A program made the position numbers and the translations under genes. From assembly GCA_964036045.1 (NCBI GenBank), contig OZ038386.1, positions 17,248,329-17,312,328 of the forward strand: DNA of 64,000 nucleotides. The letters are read 5' to 3'. Under the pieces are notes generated by a model. That model was not told where the DNA came from, ran no database searches, and saw only the letters and a list, made by a program, of their open reading frames with translations. The stretch is from Eutreptiella sp. 'Long Island Sound 2002'. Taxonomy: Eukaryota; Euglenozoa; Euglenophyceae; Eutreptiales; Eutreptiaceae. Below, one piece after another: positions 41,038-52,343 of the stretch (position 1 is its first letter; every line of letters begins with the position of its first letter).

Positions 41038-43732
41038 TGGAGTACTAGTTAGCTAAGCTAGTAGGAGCAAGGAAAAAGGCTCAAATATTCCTAGAATTAC
41101 CTCAGAAAATGCAGTAAACTTACCAAAAACATCCTCATCAGTTCATAAAAGCCTATCACATTGTAGGTACCCTCGAAAAACAGTGTAATGTACCGTGAAT
41201 GATGTCCCTTCGATGGCGCATTCCTCAAAAGTCGCCAGCGTGCGACGAAAACTTTTGGTAAAAATGTGGGGGTAGTGAGGTTTGAACCCGGGACTCCATC
41301 TCTAGAGCACATGTGCTTGCCCACTAGGGTACAGTTGACCGCTCTGATGCGGACGCCTATCGTTGCATAAACAGCGTTTTAGTAAACGTCCTGACCAAGG
41401 GCCAGGGCGGAGCAATACTCCCAATGGAGGACACAAATCTCCAGGAGCTGAAAAAAAAATAGAAAATGTAACCAACAGGGAGTGATTTCTGTGGTTTAGC
41501 GAAAGGTGTAGCGATTCAAGAAGTCAAATTGCTAAAAATTGATCAAAGCACGCGAGAAATTGTCATTTTTACACCAAAACCCAAAGTCGCAGCGTAACGG
41601 AAGCGGACTTCAAAAAAAAGGTTGCGCAAGCGTAAAGGGCTTTTGAAAAAGAAGGTATGAGCCGTAGTTTTTAAAGTTCTAAAGGAAATTTTTGCACAGT
41701 TGCATCAAAGTTTTTATATACTTTAGGGAAAAGTATTCAAACTCAACCCACACCACAGACCAGGTGGACAACCCAACTCTCAGGTATGCCAGTGCCATCT
41801 CACACGCACGCATTGCGTTTGTGTTGGTTCCTTCGTTAAAACGTTAGGGTTGTCAACGCTGTGTTCGTTGGGGGTTCGGGTGCTCCTCTGCCTTGCTCTG
41901 TAAAGGTCAAAACAGGAATGAAAGGTATGCGATGCGAATGGAGCACGCAGCGCGCACGTAGGGTTAGAAAATGCGCTGTGCTTGCGATGCATGTGCCTAA
42001 TTGAGGCATTCACACGCTGTGACGCTTTCCCTGTACCCCAATTCACCCTTGTTCTCTCTTCACAGGGAAGTAAAGCAAGTGCTTGCTCTTGTTTGTTTGC
42101 TTGCGTGTAGCTGTAGCGCTAGAGTAGTGTTGCTTAAAACGCTTAGGCTTGTTTTGCGCTCGCTTCACTTCGGCATTCACACGATGCATGGTGAGTAAGG
42201 TAGGTAAGCCCAGGAGGAGCTCAGCTCCTGGTTGAGTGAGTGTGGTTATGTTCTCGCCTTTCTTCCCGGCATGCGTGCACACGATGCATTAAAGGGATTT
42301 GACAGTAGGCCACGCGCTGTGCACGGGGTATGAACTCTTGCCAGGTTACCCAGGGCTTCGCCCTACGTTCCATAAGGGAACGGGCGAAGTCCTTAAGCTT
42401 GCTTGCTTGCAACTGGGTTCAGGAACAGTGTATTATAGGGCACACTAAGAAGCGTATGATACGTGGAGTGTGTCTTGGTTCCTCCGTCTTGAACCCAGTC
42501 CAGTGGCCTCTGTTGTACAGGTGGGAGGATTAGGGTGAAATGGTGCAGTCCCTTGAGCCAGCTAAATCATACGGCGCTGATCACACAATCAATTGACTGC
42601 GCCTCAGCCAGGAGTTGCGAGGGCAGTTCGACTCCATCGACATCCGCGCTGTGCACGCCACCTGTGCGCCCTTCCCCTCCAAGCCCTAGCAGGGAAACGT
42701 GTTGTGACGTCCCTGTTAGGCCACAGTTGCTTAGCAGCGCTGTGTTCTCTTGTCTTCTTCACAGGAGGGTCATCAGGACCCGTGACTTCCTTGACAGCAA
42801 CACCAAGTAGCGTGTGTAGGTGTTAGGGTCAGCAGGCGTGGCAGGAGTTGAGTGCAGGTGATGAGTGCTCACCCTTCCTTCGAAGGCCGGTGCTGGCGTT
42901 AGTGACTGTAGTGTAGTGGTGTCTCCTGTCCCGCGTGCTTTTCCTCGTGGGCAGGGGAGTGCGTTAGCTTTTGGACCTTAGCAAAAGTGGGCGTTTTGTA
43001 TGCCCTTAGCACACTTGGCCACCCCTCCCCTCTAGTAGGTAGGGCTTTTGCCGTCTTCCCCCAAAGGATAGGCGCCAGCACAGAAATTGGGCGCCATAGG
43101 AGTGGTAATAGTACCTGATTAGGACCTTCGGTCCGACATCAGGTACTATTGAGTTGGGAGCCACGCCGGGGAGAGAAGTGAGACACACACAGACATACGT
43201 AGCACACATAGGGGTATGGTAAACCCTGTAAGGAAGGGTAGAACCCCATGGGTCTGGACCAGTCAGGGGTCCTAACTGTGGGCTCGCTTGTCCCCAAGGA
43301 GGGAAGACACACCTTGCCTCATAACACCTTGCTTGCCATTCCCCCCTGGTGTAGTAAGCCACCGTTTTTCGTTGGCTCCCCAAGGTCATTACATCAGGGC
43401 AGTCCCCATGCAACACATGGTCAACAAGGCATACACTCGCTGGGTGGCTGCAATCCTGATAAGCGGCCACCTGGCCCACGCTGGAAACCATAGGCATGGG
43501 TCTGCAGGGCACAGACAGGGTCAGTGCAGTGCTTAGTAAGCAGTAGTCTGTGAAAAAAACAATGGCCTTCGGCCAGGGAGTGGTTGTCAGGGGGGGCTAA
43601 CGGTCCTGTCCTGCGATGCAATGCGGGGCAACTGTGACAACTGCTCTTACACCCATACACAGGCACGTCTGCACAAGAGTGCTCACTGCACCTATGAGGT
43701 TAGAACACAGTCAGTGGACCGACACAGGGGAA
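41038..43732 (-). other. 2.7-kb 3' region of E1, no coherent ORF
   Basis: Lies between the integrase stop and the polypurine tract. It aligns along its length with 48,231-50,942, but open frames are not kept between copies. It contains a tRNA-like segment with a GGGTTCAAACC B-box (about 41,275-41,340, minus strand) and a 44-nt hairpin at 43,107-43,150. Confidence 0.7.
43107..43150. repeat. 44-nt hairpin in the E1 3' region
   Basis: Outer arms AATAGTACCTGAT and ATCAGGTACTATT pair perfectly, with an inner GGACC-TTC-GGTCC stem. In E2 (about 50,333) the inner stem is kept but the outer right arm differs. Confidence 0.8.
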
Positions 43733-45136
43733 TTAGTTTCGCTTTTTACGCTTGGACATAGTCTCAGCACGGGTCAGTAGCTGCCCCTCGTTGTTCTCAA
43801 CGAGGTAGGCGCGGAAGATAGGGTTGATACTCCCATCTGGTTGTATGAAGGCTGACATAGGTTCCCAGGTCGCCTCAGGTAACCCATAGCCATCCGACAG
43901 GGTTAGGAATTTCCAGCCCTGTTTATACTCGTGGCGAGCAATACCTGCAACCACGTAGTAACCATCGACTGCCATCTCATCGGCAGTCATCTCTTCGAGT
44001 TCGTCTGCCTCCTCTGGACTGGCAGCGTTCTCTAGGTCTATATGCTCGACCTCACTGTCGCTGAGGCGCCACTCATCCCAAGACAAATCGTCAGGGGAGT
44101 GATAGTGCCTCAACTGTTTAGGTGCACACAGCAGTTCACCACCTAGGCGTGGACTGCACCTGACATGGATCCTAGATCCATCCATCCTGATGATACGATA
44201 GGGTCCAAAATAAGGGTCCTGTAGGCCAGTACGTGGCCAGGAGGGTAGGCGTGAATGGTGAACCAAAACAAGGTCACCAACCTTGAAGCTGGCAGGTCGC
44301 CGTAGGCGGTTCCGTCGGCTCAGTTCACGGTCACGGATGTGTCTCAGGTTAGTCCCAGCCTGGTTAGCCAGAGACTGCTTGTGTTCCGGCCAATCTCCCA
44401 CAGGGCTCTTGAAGTCCTCAGGAAACGGGGTTTTGAAGAACCAAGCAGGTCGTCCTCCATGGAACAGTTCGTGGGGGGTGAAACCCGTAGAAGTGCTCCG
44501 CTGTGAGTTCATGGTCAGCACTGCCCAGGGCACTAGGCGTACCCAGTCCTTGGTACGCTCCTGTTTCATCAGGATCCTTAAGTTTTGCTCCACCACACGG
44601 TTCTGTCTCTCACAGAGAGGGTTGGACGTGTCGGTATAGGGCACACCTGTGGTCACCTCCACGTTGAGGGCATTTAGCACTCGTTTGTACCACCCAGTGT
44701 CACTGCGGATGCGTACATCCTCATCAGAGTGCACCTGCTTAGGTGCCCCATAGGGTTCGAACCATTGTTCGACCAACAGTTTCACAGTCTGCTCACCTGT
44801 GATTTTCTTATTGCAAGGGAACACAGGGTTGAAGCGAGATAGGCCACAGGTGACCACTAGGCAACTATCATAGCCGCCAAAGCGTGGTAGGCCGTGGATG
44901 AAATCCACGTAGACAAGAGAGTTAGCACAATAGGGTATGGGTAAGCTGGAGATCAGGCCCCTATCCCTACTGTCGCTCTGCTTGCTGGCATGACAGCCAC
45001 AAGCATCCACAATGGTCTGCATACGCGACCTCAGTTCAGTCAGGGTTAGACTAGAGTAGAAAAACTCACGGAAGAAGTCCACTCAGCGATTAGCGCCAGT
45101 GTGACCAGAACTGAGATGGGACCACTGTAGGCACTA
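43733..45136 (-). pseudogene. E1 integrase with C-terminal chromodomain
   Basis: A 449-codon frame plus the upstream piece back to the UAG at 45,134-45,136. It contains an HHCC-type zinc region (SHLSSGHTGAN ... ACGCH), broken by a UGA at 45,083-45,085. The DDE core has D in VYVDFIHGLP, D in HSDEDVR and E in NPLCERQNR, about 35-37 residues apart. Next come a GPY/F-like module (DPYFGPYRII) and, at residues ~375-425, a chromodomain pattern (YYVVAGIARHEYKQGWKFL ... GYGLPEATWEPMSAFI). It inserts element DNA; chromodomains guide insertion to modified histones. E2 lacks the UGA. Confidence 0.88.
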
Positions 45137-47514
45137 ATCCAGTCGTGCCTCAGGCACCACAATTCGGTACTCGTAGAAGAGGTACTGATTGTTTTTATAC
45201 CACTGGTGCCCGTCAATGACACGGGGTTTGAGACCAGTGCTGAGGGTTCGGAAAATTTCTTTATACTCTGACTGATAGTCGGATAGACTCCAACCCTCCA
45301 GGATTCCAGCAGTGCGCATGGACAGGTCAAGCTGAACATCCATACGCTGGAAAGCCTCTCTGGCGAGCGCCTCAGAGCTCTCACCTACAAGCGCATCGAA
45401 GTTGTTCCGCGATATATAGTCGGACAGTTCATTCTTTATTCCGGGGATATGATGCACTGTCAGCCTAAACTGGCTCAGGTAAGTCCACCACCGCTTTAGC
45501 TTTGCTTTCTCTGGTGGTGGGCCCTTCTGAAAAGACTTCACAGGCTCCTGGTCACACAGCCAGACAATAGGGTTAGATCCCAGGAGTCGGGATTGTGACG
45601 AAAGCACCAACATACCGGCTAGGAGTTCCTGGTCATAGGTGCTGTAATTGGAACGCACTTGGTTCCATTTCCAATTTCTAGTGTCCCAGTGGCACCAGTC
45701 GCCACTCACTGGTAGGATAGTCATGTTTCAACGAACCATCACGGTTCAGTCCACTAGTATGATAATGGCAGTGGGTTAGTTCAGCGGGGTTAAGCTCTTG
45801 CCATTGGTAGATCGTACCACCCCCCCCTACATCACTGGCATCAGTGATCAGGACTATCTCGCCCTTAGGGCGGGGTAATCCCAGGCAGTTGGAGGAGGCA
45901 ATCTTCTTCTTCAACTCCTGGAAACACTCTTCCTCTCTGGCGGTCCACCTCCAGGGAGTAGTTTTCTTGATTAGGTCAGTGAGGGGGGCAGAGGAGTAAG
46001 TAAAATTGTGGATGTGACGCCGATAGAAATTACAGGCGCCCACAAAACTCCTCACATCGTGTAGACCCTTCTTAGGGTCATCGCGAATCTGCATGTCCTG
46101 TAGGGGCTGCATCTTAGACGCGGCTGGTTTCCACCAACCATACCCCACGTCGAAACCCAAATATTCCATCTCCTCTTTCGGAAACTCACATTTTTTGAGT
46201 TTGATTCGGAGATGGTTTTCTTGACAAACAATGAAAAATTCACGGAGGAGAAGGACATGGTGCTCTTGGGTATTAGTACCCAAACTCACGTCGTCGATGT
46301 GAGCCTCCACTTCTGCACCCCGAGAAATCAACTCCTGTACTAGAGGCCTGCGCCTCAGTATGTACAAAATTTTTGTCATTAGCTCCTGGAAGAGCGCTGG
46401 GGCATTAGCCACCCCGAAAGGCATAACCTTCCACTTAAAGACACGGCCCTTAGGGGTTATAAAAGCCAGCAGCTCCTGAGCTGCGGCGGTTAGGTCCACC
46501 TGCCAGAAACCAGAGCGTTTATCCATTTTGGTCTTGTACCTGCATTTGGCAATACGCTCCAGGGTATTTTCCATGTTAGGAATACTCCCTGAGTGGTTCT
46601 GGGTTTTCTTGTTGACCTCACCATAGTCTACAACCAGTCGTAGGGCAGTCGACCCTGGTTTGGCAACCAGGAAACAGGGACTACAGTGATGGGGGTAGTC
46701 CCCCTGCTTATATTCTTCAACGAGGCCAGCATCTATACATTCCTGGATCTGGCGCTCGATTTCTTCAACCTGTTCCTGTGGAGCGGGATAGGAACGACGC
46801 CTCACTCGCGTCTTTTCAAATTCAGGTTTCAGTTTCAGGTCCATGTGGACCAGTTTTTTACAAGAGAGGGGAGGCGGCAAGGCGCCGAACTCCTCCTCAT
46901 AGGTTATCAGCAGTTTCTTCAGTCGGGGGTCAAGGTTAAGACTCTCGAGTTTCTGAAGAAAATCCTCCTCAGCATGGAGGTTCCTCTTTCCATGTTCTTT
47001 CTTTTTCTGCCGATCAGCAGGCACAGAACCATCGTCCCACTCAGGGGGACATTGCTGCCCATAGTGCAGAGAATACACTAGCGGTATCTCAGGATCAGGC
47101 AGCGTATAGGAATCATCGTCGTCCTCATACCAGATGGAGGATTTCCAGGTCTGTCTGAGGTATTGCAGCCGCTCTTGTTGCTCAATACCTTTGGCCTTCA
47201 GGTACAACAGCTGCCGGAGTTCCTGAGTGTCATGCTCAGACAATGGCATGTTATTAGCAGCAGGCCGCGCCAGAGCATCAGCAATCCGGGCCACGGGTTC
47301 ACCTGTGTGCATAGGCTGCATGTGTAGCACTGGCTTCCCAACAGGGGAAGCGGGCTCAGAGTTTGACTCTAGATCTACCTCCTCCAGCAACAGCTGGGCT
47401 AGGAAGGCACTGTGTTTTAGGTCAACACAGCTGGGATCAACAGGAGAAATAGTACTAGCGATCTCAGACAGTTGGTCGTCAGCATCCTCCTTTACAGCTG
47501 CAGGTTCCAGATAG
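45137..47514 (-). pseudogene. E1 reverse transcriptase and RNase H
   Basis: The RT has LVAKPGSTALRLVVDYGEVN, KMDKRSGFWQVDL, FKWKVMPFGVANAPALFQEL and the catalytic box HIDD (46,290-46,301) in place of the usual YxDD, then LKKCEF and EYLGFD. RNase H shows ITDASDVGGGG, NYSTYDQELLAG and HHIPGIKNELSDYISRN. A frameshift near 45,690 separates the two frames. The 5' end at 47,514 is the E2 insertion point, so a fused frame into L2 is artificial. Upstream residues are acidic linker. Confidence 0.9.
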
Positions 47515-48224
47515 AGAAAGATGTCCTTGATTAATGCCCTAGATATTTTGATGAAATCCTGCAGGTTTTGAAGTTGAAAACCCAAACCAAAGCAGCAAGT
47601 AGAGCAAGAACAGGATGTGGATCGAATCAATGAATGGTTTTGGAATCCAGTGTAACACAGAAGGGCTGCAGATAGACAAAGCAGGTATAAACACAAAGAT
47701 TCAATCACAATTGGATAATACAAAAGATTTTATATGAAAACTGGACTGACTCTGGCCTCCAAGATAGCATCAGGCACTTCATGTGTACTCTTTTGGGTGA
47801 AATGGTGCTGGTTAGGAATGTGGGGCATAGATGTCAGGCCAACACAGAAAATGACTTGGCCAAGCAACTGAATTCAGAAACGTTTAAAAAGTAGAACCAC
47901 AATAAGTGGTAGAAACAATTGAGTATAGGGGTCTTAGGGTGGGAGACCACTAGGCTTAACCTCCAAGGCCTAAAGCATGAAATGCCTATTTTATTTCGGT
48001 ATATCCTCCATGAAGGAGTGTACCTCCGCTCAGTTGAGTGGTAGGGGTGAACTTCATGGGGGGGCTAGGGTTACAACCCTAGTTACTCTGAGAAAGTGTA
48101 CTTTAGGCTTCAAAAGAGAGATAAAAATACTTAAGTTAGTCTTAGCATCAACAAAAGGGTTTTAAGGGGGGCTTGGCCTGGATCAAGCCCTCCAAGAAAG
48201 ACATGGCAGTGACTTTTTCTTGCT
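47515..48224 (-). repeat. LTR L2 (3' LTR of E2)
   Basis: 710 bp. It has the most private substitutions of the four LTRs and ends AGCAAG where the others have AGTAAG (coding strand). Confidence 0.93.
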
Positions 48225-48230
48225 CCCCCC
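48225..48230 (-). promoter_or_regulatory. Polypurine tract of E2
   Basis: The same CCAGGGGGG next to the 3' LTR as in E1. Confidence 0.7.
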
Positions 48231-50942
48231 TGGAGTACTAGTTAGCTAAGCTAGTAGGAGCAAGGAAAAAGGCTCAAATATTCCCAAAATTACCTCAGAA
48301 AATGCAGTAAACATACCAAAAACATCCTCATCAGTTCATAGAAGCCTATCACATTGTAGGTACCCTCGAAAAACAGTGTAATGTACCGTGAATGAAGTCC
48401 CTTCGATTGGGCATTCCTCAAAAGTCGCCGGCGTGCGACAAAAACCTTTGGTAAAAATGTGGGGGTAGTGGGGTTTGAACCCAGGACTCCATCTCTAGAG
48501 CACATGTGCTTGCCCACTAGGGTACAGTCGACCGCTCTGATGCGGATGGCGATCGCTGTATAAACAGCGTTTTAGTAAATGTCCTGATCAAGGGCCAGGG
48601 CGGAGCAATACTCCCAATGGAGGACACAAATCTCCAGGAGCTGAAAAAAAATAGAAAATGTAACCAACAGGGAGTGATTCCTGCGGTGTAGCGAAGGGGG
48701 TAGCGATTTATCAAGTCAAATCGCTAAAAATTGACGAAATCACGCCAGAAATCGTCATTTTTACACATAACTCAAAGTCGCAGACAAGCGCAACGGAAGC
48801 GGACTTCAAAAACAAGGTTGCGCAAGCGTAAACGGCTTTTGAAAAAGAAGGTATGAGCCGTAGTTTTTAAAGTTCTAAAGGAAATTTTTGCACAGTTGCA
48901 TCAAAATTTTTATAAACTTCAGAGAAAAGTATTGAAATTCAACCCACACCACAGAGCAGGTGAACAACCCACCTCTCAGGTATGCCAGTGTCATCTCACA
49001 CGCATGCATTGCGTTCGTGTTGGTTGCTTCCTTAAAACGTTAGGGTTGTCAACGCTGTGTTCGTTGGGGGTTCGGGCGCTCATCTCCTTTGCTCTGCACA
49101 GGTCAAAACAGGAATGAAAGGTATGCGATGCGAATGGAGCGCGTAGCGCGCACGTAGGGTTAGAATATGCGCTGTGCTCGCGATGCATGTGCCTAATTGA
49201 GGCATTCACACGCGGTGACGCTTTCCCTGTGCCCCAATTCATCCTTGTTCTCTCTTCACAGGTGAGAAAAGAAAGTGTTTGCCCGTATGTAGCCGTAGCG
49301 TTAAAGTAGGGTTGCTTAAAACGCTTAGGCTTGTTTGTAACTCGCAATAGAGTTGTTTTGCGTTCGCTTCATTTTGGCATTCACACGATGCATGGTGAGT
49401 AAGGTAGGTTAGCCCAGGAGGAGGTCACCTCCTGGTTGAGTCAGTGGTTATGGTTCTGCCTCCTTTCCCTGCATGCGTGCAGACGATGCATTAAAGGGTA
49501 GGCCACGCGAAATGCGCACGGTAAACCTTGTTTAGGTTACCCAGGGGCTCCTCGGTACGTTCTTTAAGAGAACCTGAGGAGTCTCTTAACGCTTGCTTGC
49601 CTGCGAGGGGTTGTTTGAGGACAGTGTATTATAGGTCACACTGAGAAGCGTATAATACGTGGAGTGTGGCTTGGTTCCTCAGCCGCAAACACCCCTTCAT
49701 TGGCCTTTGTTGTACAGATGGGAGAGGTTCAGGGTGATTGGTGCACGCAGCAGCTGCCTTCTGCGGCTATCCCATTTTTCTGCCCCAGCTAAACAGGGGC
49801 GCTGATCACACAATCAATTGACTGTGCCTCAGCCAGGAGTGGCGAGGGCAGTTCGACTCCATCGACATCCGCGCTGTGCACACAACAAGAGCACCCCTTC
49901 CCTCCAAGCCCTAGCAGGGAAACGTGTTGTGACGTCCCTGTTAGGCCACAGTTGCTCAGCAGCGCTGTGTTCTCTTGTCTTCTTCACAGTAGGGTCATCA
50001 GGACCCGTGACTTCCTTGACAGCAACACCAAGTAGCGTGTGTAGGGGTTAGGGTCAGCAGGCCTGGCAGGAGTTGAGTGCAGGTGATGAGTGCTCACCCT
50101 TCCTTCGAAGGCCGGTGCTGGCGTTAGTGAGTGTAGTGTAGTGGTGTCTCCTGTCCCGCGTGCTTTTCCTCGTGGGCAGGGGAGTGCGTTAGCTTTTGGC
50201 CCTTAGCAAAAATGGGCGTTTTGTATGCCCTTAGCACACTTGGCCACCCCTCCCCTCTAGTAGGTAGGGCTTTTGCCGTCTTCCCCCAAGGATAGGCGTC
50301 AGCACAGAAATTGGGCGCCATAGGAGTGGTAATAGTACCTGATTAGGACCTTCGGTCCGACGTCAGCACAGCCCGGTCTCCGGGAGCCACGCCGGGGAGA
50401 GAAGTGAGACACACACAGACATACGTAGCACACATAGGGGTATGGTAAACCCTGTAAGGAAGGGTAGAACCCCATGGGTCTGGACCAGTCAGGGGTCCTA
50501 ACTGTGGGCTCGCTTGTCCCCAAGGAGGGAAGACACACCTTGCCTCATAACACCTTGCTTGTCATCCCCCCCTGGTGTAGTAAGCCACCGTTTTTCGTTG
50601 GCTCCCCAAGGTCATTACATCAGGGCAGTCCCCATGCAACACATGGTCAACAAGGCATACACTCGCTGGGTGGCTGCAATCCTGATAAGCGGCCACCTGG
50701 CCCACGCTGGAAACCATAGGCATGGGTCTGCAGGGCACAGACAGGGTCAGTGCAGTGCTTAGTAAGCAGTAGTCTGTGAAAAAAACAATGGCCTTCGGCC
50801 AGGGAGTGGTTGTCACGGGGGGCTAACGGTCCTGTCCTGCGATGCAATGCGGGGCAACTGTGACAACTGCTCTTACACCCATACACAGGCACGTCTGCAG
50901 AAGAGTGCTCACTGCACCTGTCAGTAGACTGACACAGGGAAA
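48231..50942 (-). other. 2.7-kb 3' region of E2, no coherent ORF
   Basis: Homologous to 41,038-43,732, with many small indels. It holds a tRNA-like segment near 48,470-48,535 (minus, GGGTTCAAACCCC). No frame is kept intact in both copies, so an envelope gene is unlikely. Confidence 0.7.
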
Positions 50943-52343
50943 TTAGTTTCGCTTTTTACGCTGGGACATAGTCTCAGCACGGGTTAGGAGCTGCCCCTCG
51001 TTGTTCTCAACGAGGTAGGCGCGGAAGATGGGGTTGATACTCCCGTCTGGTCGTATGAAGGCTGACATAGGTTCCCAGGTCGCCTCAGATAACCCATAGC
51101 CATCCGACAGGGTTAGGAATTTCCAGCCCTGTTTATACTCGTGGCGGGCAATACTTGCAACCACGTAGTAACCATCGACTGCCATCTCATCGGCAGTCAT
51201 CTCTTCAAGTTCGTCTGCCTCCTCTGGACTGGCAGCGTTCTCTAGGTCTATATGCTCGACCTCACTGTTGCTGAGGCGCCAATCATCCCAAGACAAATCG
51301 TCAGGGGAGTGATAGTGCCTCAACTGCTTAGGTGCACACAGCAGTTCACCACCTAGACGTGGACTGCACCTGACATGGATCCTAGATCCATCTATCCTGA
51401 TGATACGATAGGGTCCAAAATAAGGGTCCTGTAGGCAGTTACGTGGCCAGGAGGGTAGGCGTGAATGGTGTACCAAAACAAGGTCACCAACCTTGAAGCT
51501 GGCAGGTCGCCGTAGGCGGTTCCGTCGGCTCAGTTCACGGTCACGGATGTGTCTCAGGTTAGTCCCAGCCTGGTTAGCCAGAGACTGCTTGTGTTCCAGG
51601 CAATCTCCCACAGGTCTCTTGAAGTCCTCAGGAAAGGGGGTTTTGAAGAACCAAGCAGGTCGTCCTCCATGGAACAGTTCGTGGGGGGTGAAACCCTTAG
51701 AGGAGCTCCGCTGTGAGTTCATGGTCAACACTGCCCAGGGCACTAGGCGTACCCAGTCCTTGGTACGCTCCTGTTTCATTAGGATCCTTAAGTTTTGCTC
51801 CACCACACGGTTCTGTCTCTCACAGAGAGGGTTAGACGTGTGGGTATAGGGCACACCTATGGTTACCTCCACGTTGAGGGCATTTAGCACTCGTTTGTAC
51901 CACCCAGTGTCACTGCGGATGCGTACATCCTCATCAGAGTGCACCTGCTTAGGTGCCCCATAGGGTTCGAACCATTGTTCGACCAACAGTTTCACAGTCT
52001 GCTCACTTGTGATTTTCTTATTGCAAGGGAACACACGGTTGAAGCGAGATAGGCCACAGGTGACCACTAGGCAACTATCATAGCCGCCAAAGCGTGGTAG
52101 GCCGTGGGTGAAATCCACGTAGAGAAGAGAGTTAGCACAATAGGGTATGGGTAAGCTGGAGATCAGGCCCCTATCCCTACTGTCGCTCTGCTTGCTGGCA
52201 TGACAGCCACAAGCATCCACAATGGTCTGCATACGCGACCTCAGTCCAGTCAGGGTTAGACTAGAGTAGAAACACTCACGGAAGAAGTCCACTGAGCGAT
52301 TAGCGCCAGTGTGACCAGAACTGAGATGGGACCACTGTAGGCA
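50943..52343 (-). CDS. E2 integrase with chromodomain, open after a UAG
   Basis: Same architecture as the E1 integrase: zinc region (HLSSGHTGANRSVDFF), DDE core, GPY/F-like module and chromodomain. In E2 the frame is open from the UAG at 52,344-52,346 to the TAA at 50,943. It is in phase with RNase H upstream of that UAG. The UAG occupies the same place in E1. Confidence 0.88.
   Translation of the reverse strand, partial: CLQWSHLSSGHTGANRSVDFFRECFYSSLTLTGLRSRMQTIVDACGCHASKQSDSRDRGLISSLPIPYCANSLLYVDFTHGLPRFGGYDSCLVVTCGLSRFNRVFPCNKKITSEQTVKLLVEQWFEPYGAPKQVHSDEDVRIRSDTGWYKRVLNALNVEVTIGVPYTHTSNPLCERQNRVVEQNLRILMKQERTKDWVRLVPWAVLTMNSQRSSSKGFTPHELFHGGRPAWFFKTPFPEDFKRPVGDCLEHKQSLANQAGTNLRHIRDRELSRRNRLRRPASFKVGDLVLVHHSRLPSWPRNCLQDPYFGPYRIIRIDGSRIHVRCSPRLGGELLCAPKQLRHYHSPDDLSWDDWRLSNSEVEHIDLENAASPEEADELEEMTADEMAVDGYYVVASIARHEYKQGWKFLTLSDGYGLSEATWEPMSAFIRPDGSINPIFRAYLVENNEGQLLTRAETMSQRKKRN

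Noticed and set aside
41270-41345. Functional tRNA gene in the chromovirus 3' region
   Set aside because: The B-box is good, but acceptor and anticodon stems do not pair properly and the segment is repeated in E2; best seen as a tRNA-like relic.
43006-43512. Possible envelope-like or accessory gene in the E1 3' region (168 codons)
   Set aside because: The frame is broken into pieces in E2 and contains a large hairpin; no signal peptide, membrane segment or known motif.
44283-44639. Plus-strand ORFs opposite integrase, RT and gag (for example 44,283-44,639 and 46,686-47,081)
   Set aside because: Antisense shadows of conserved minus-strand domains; they carry no domain of their own.
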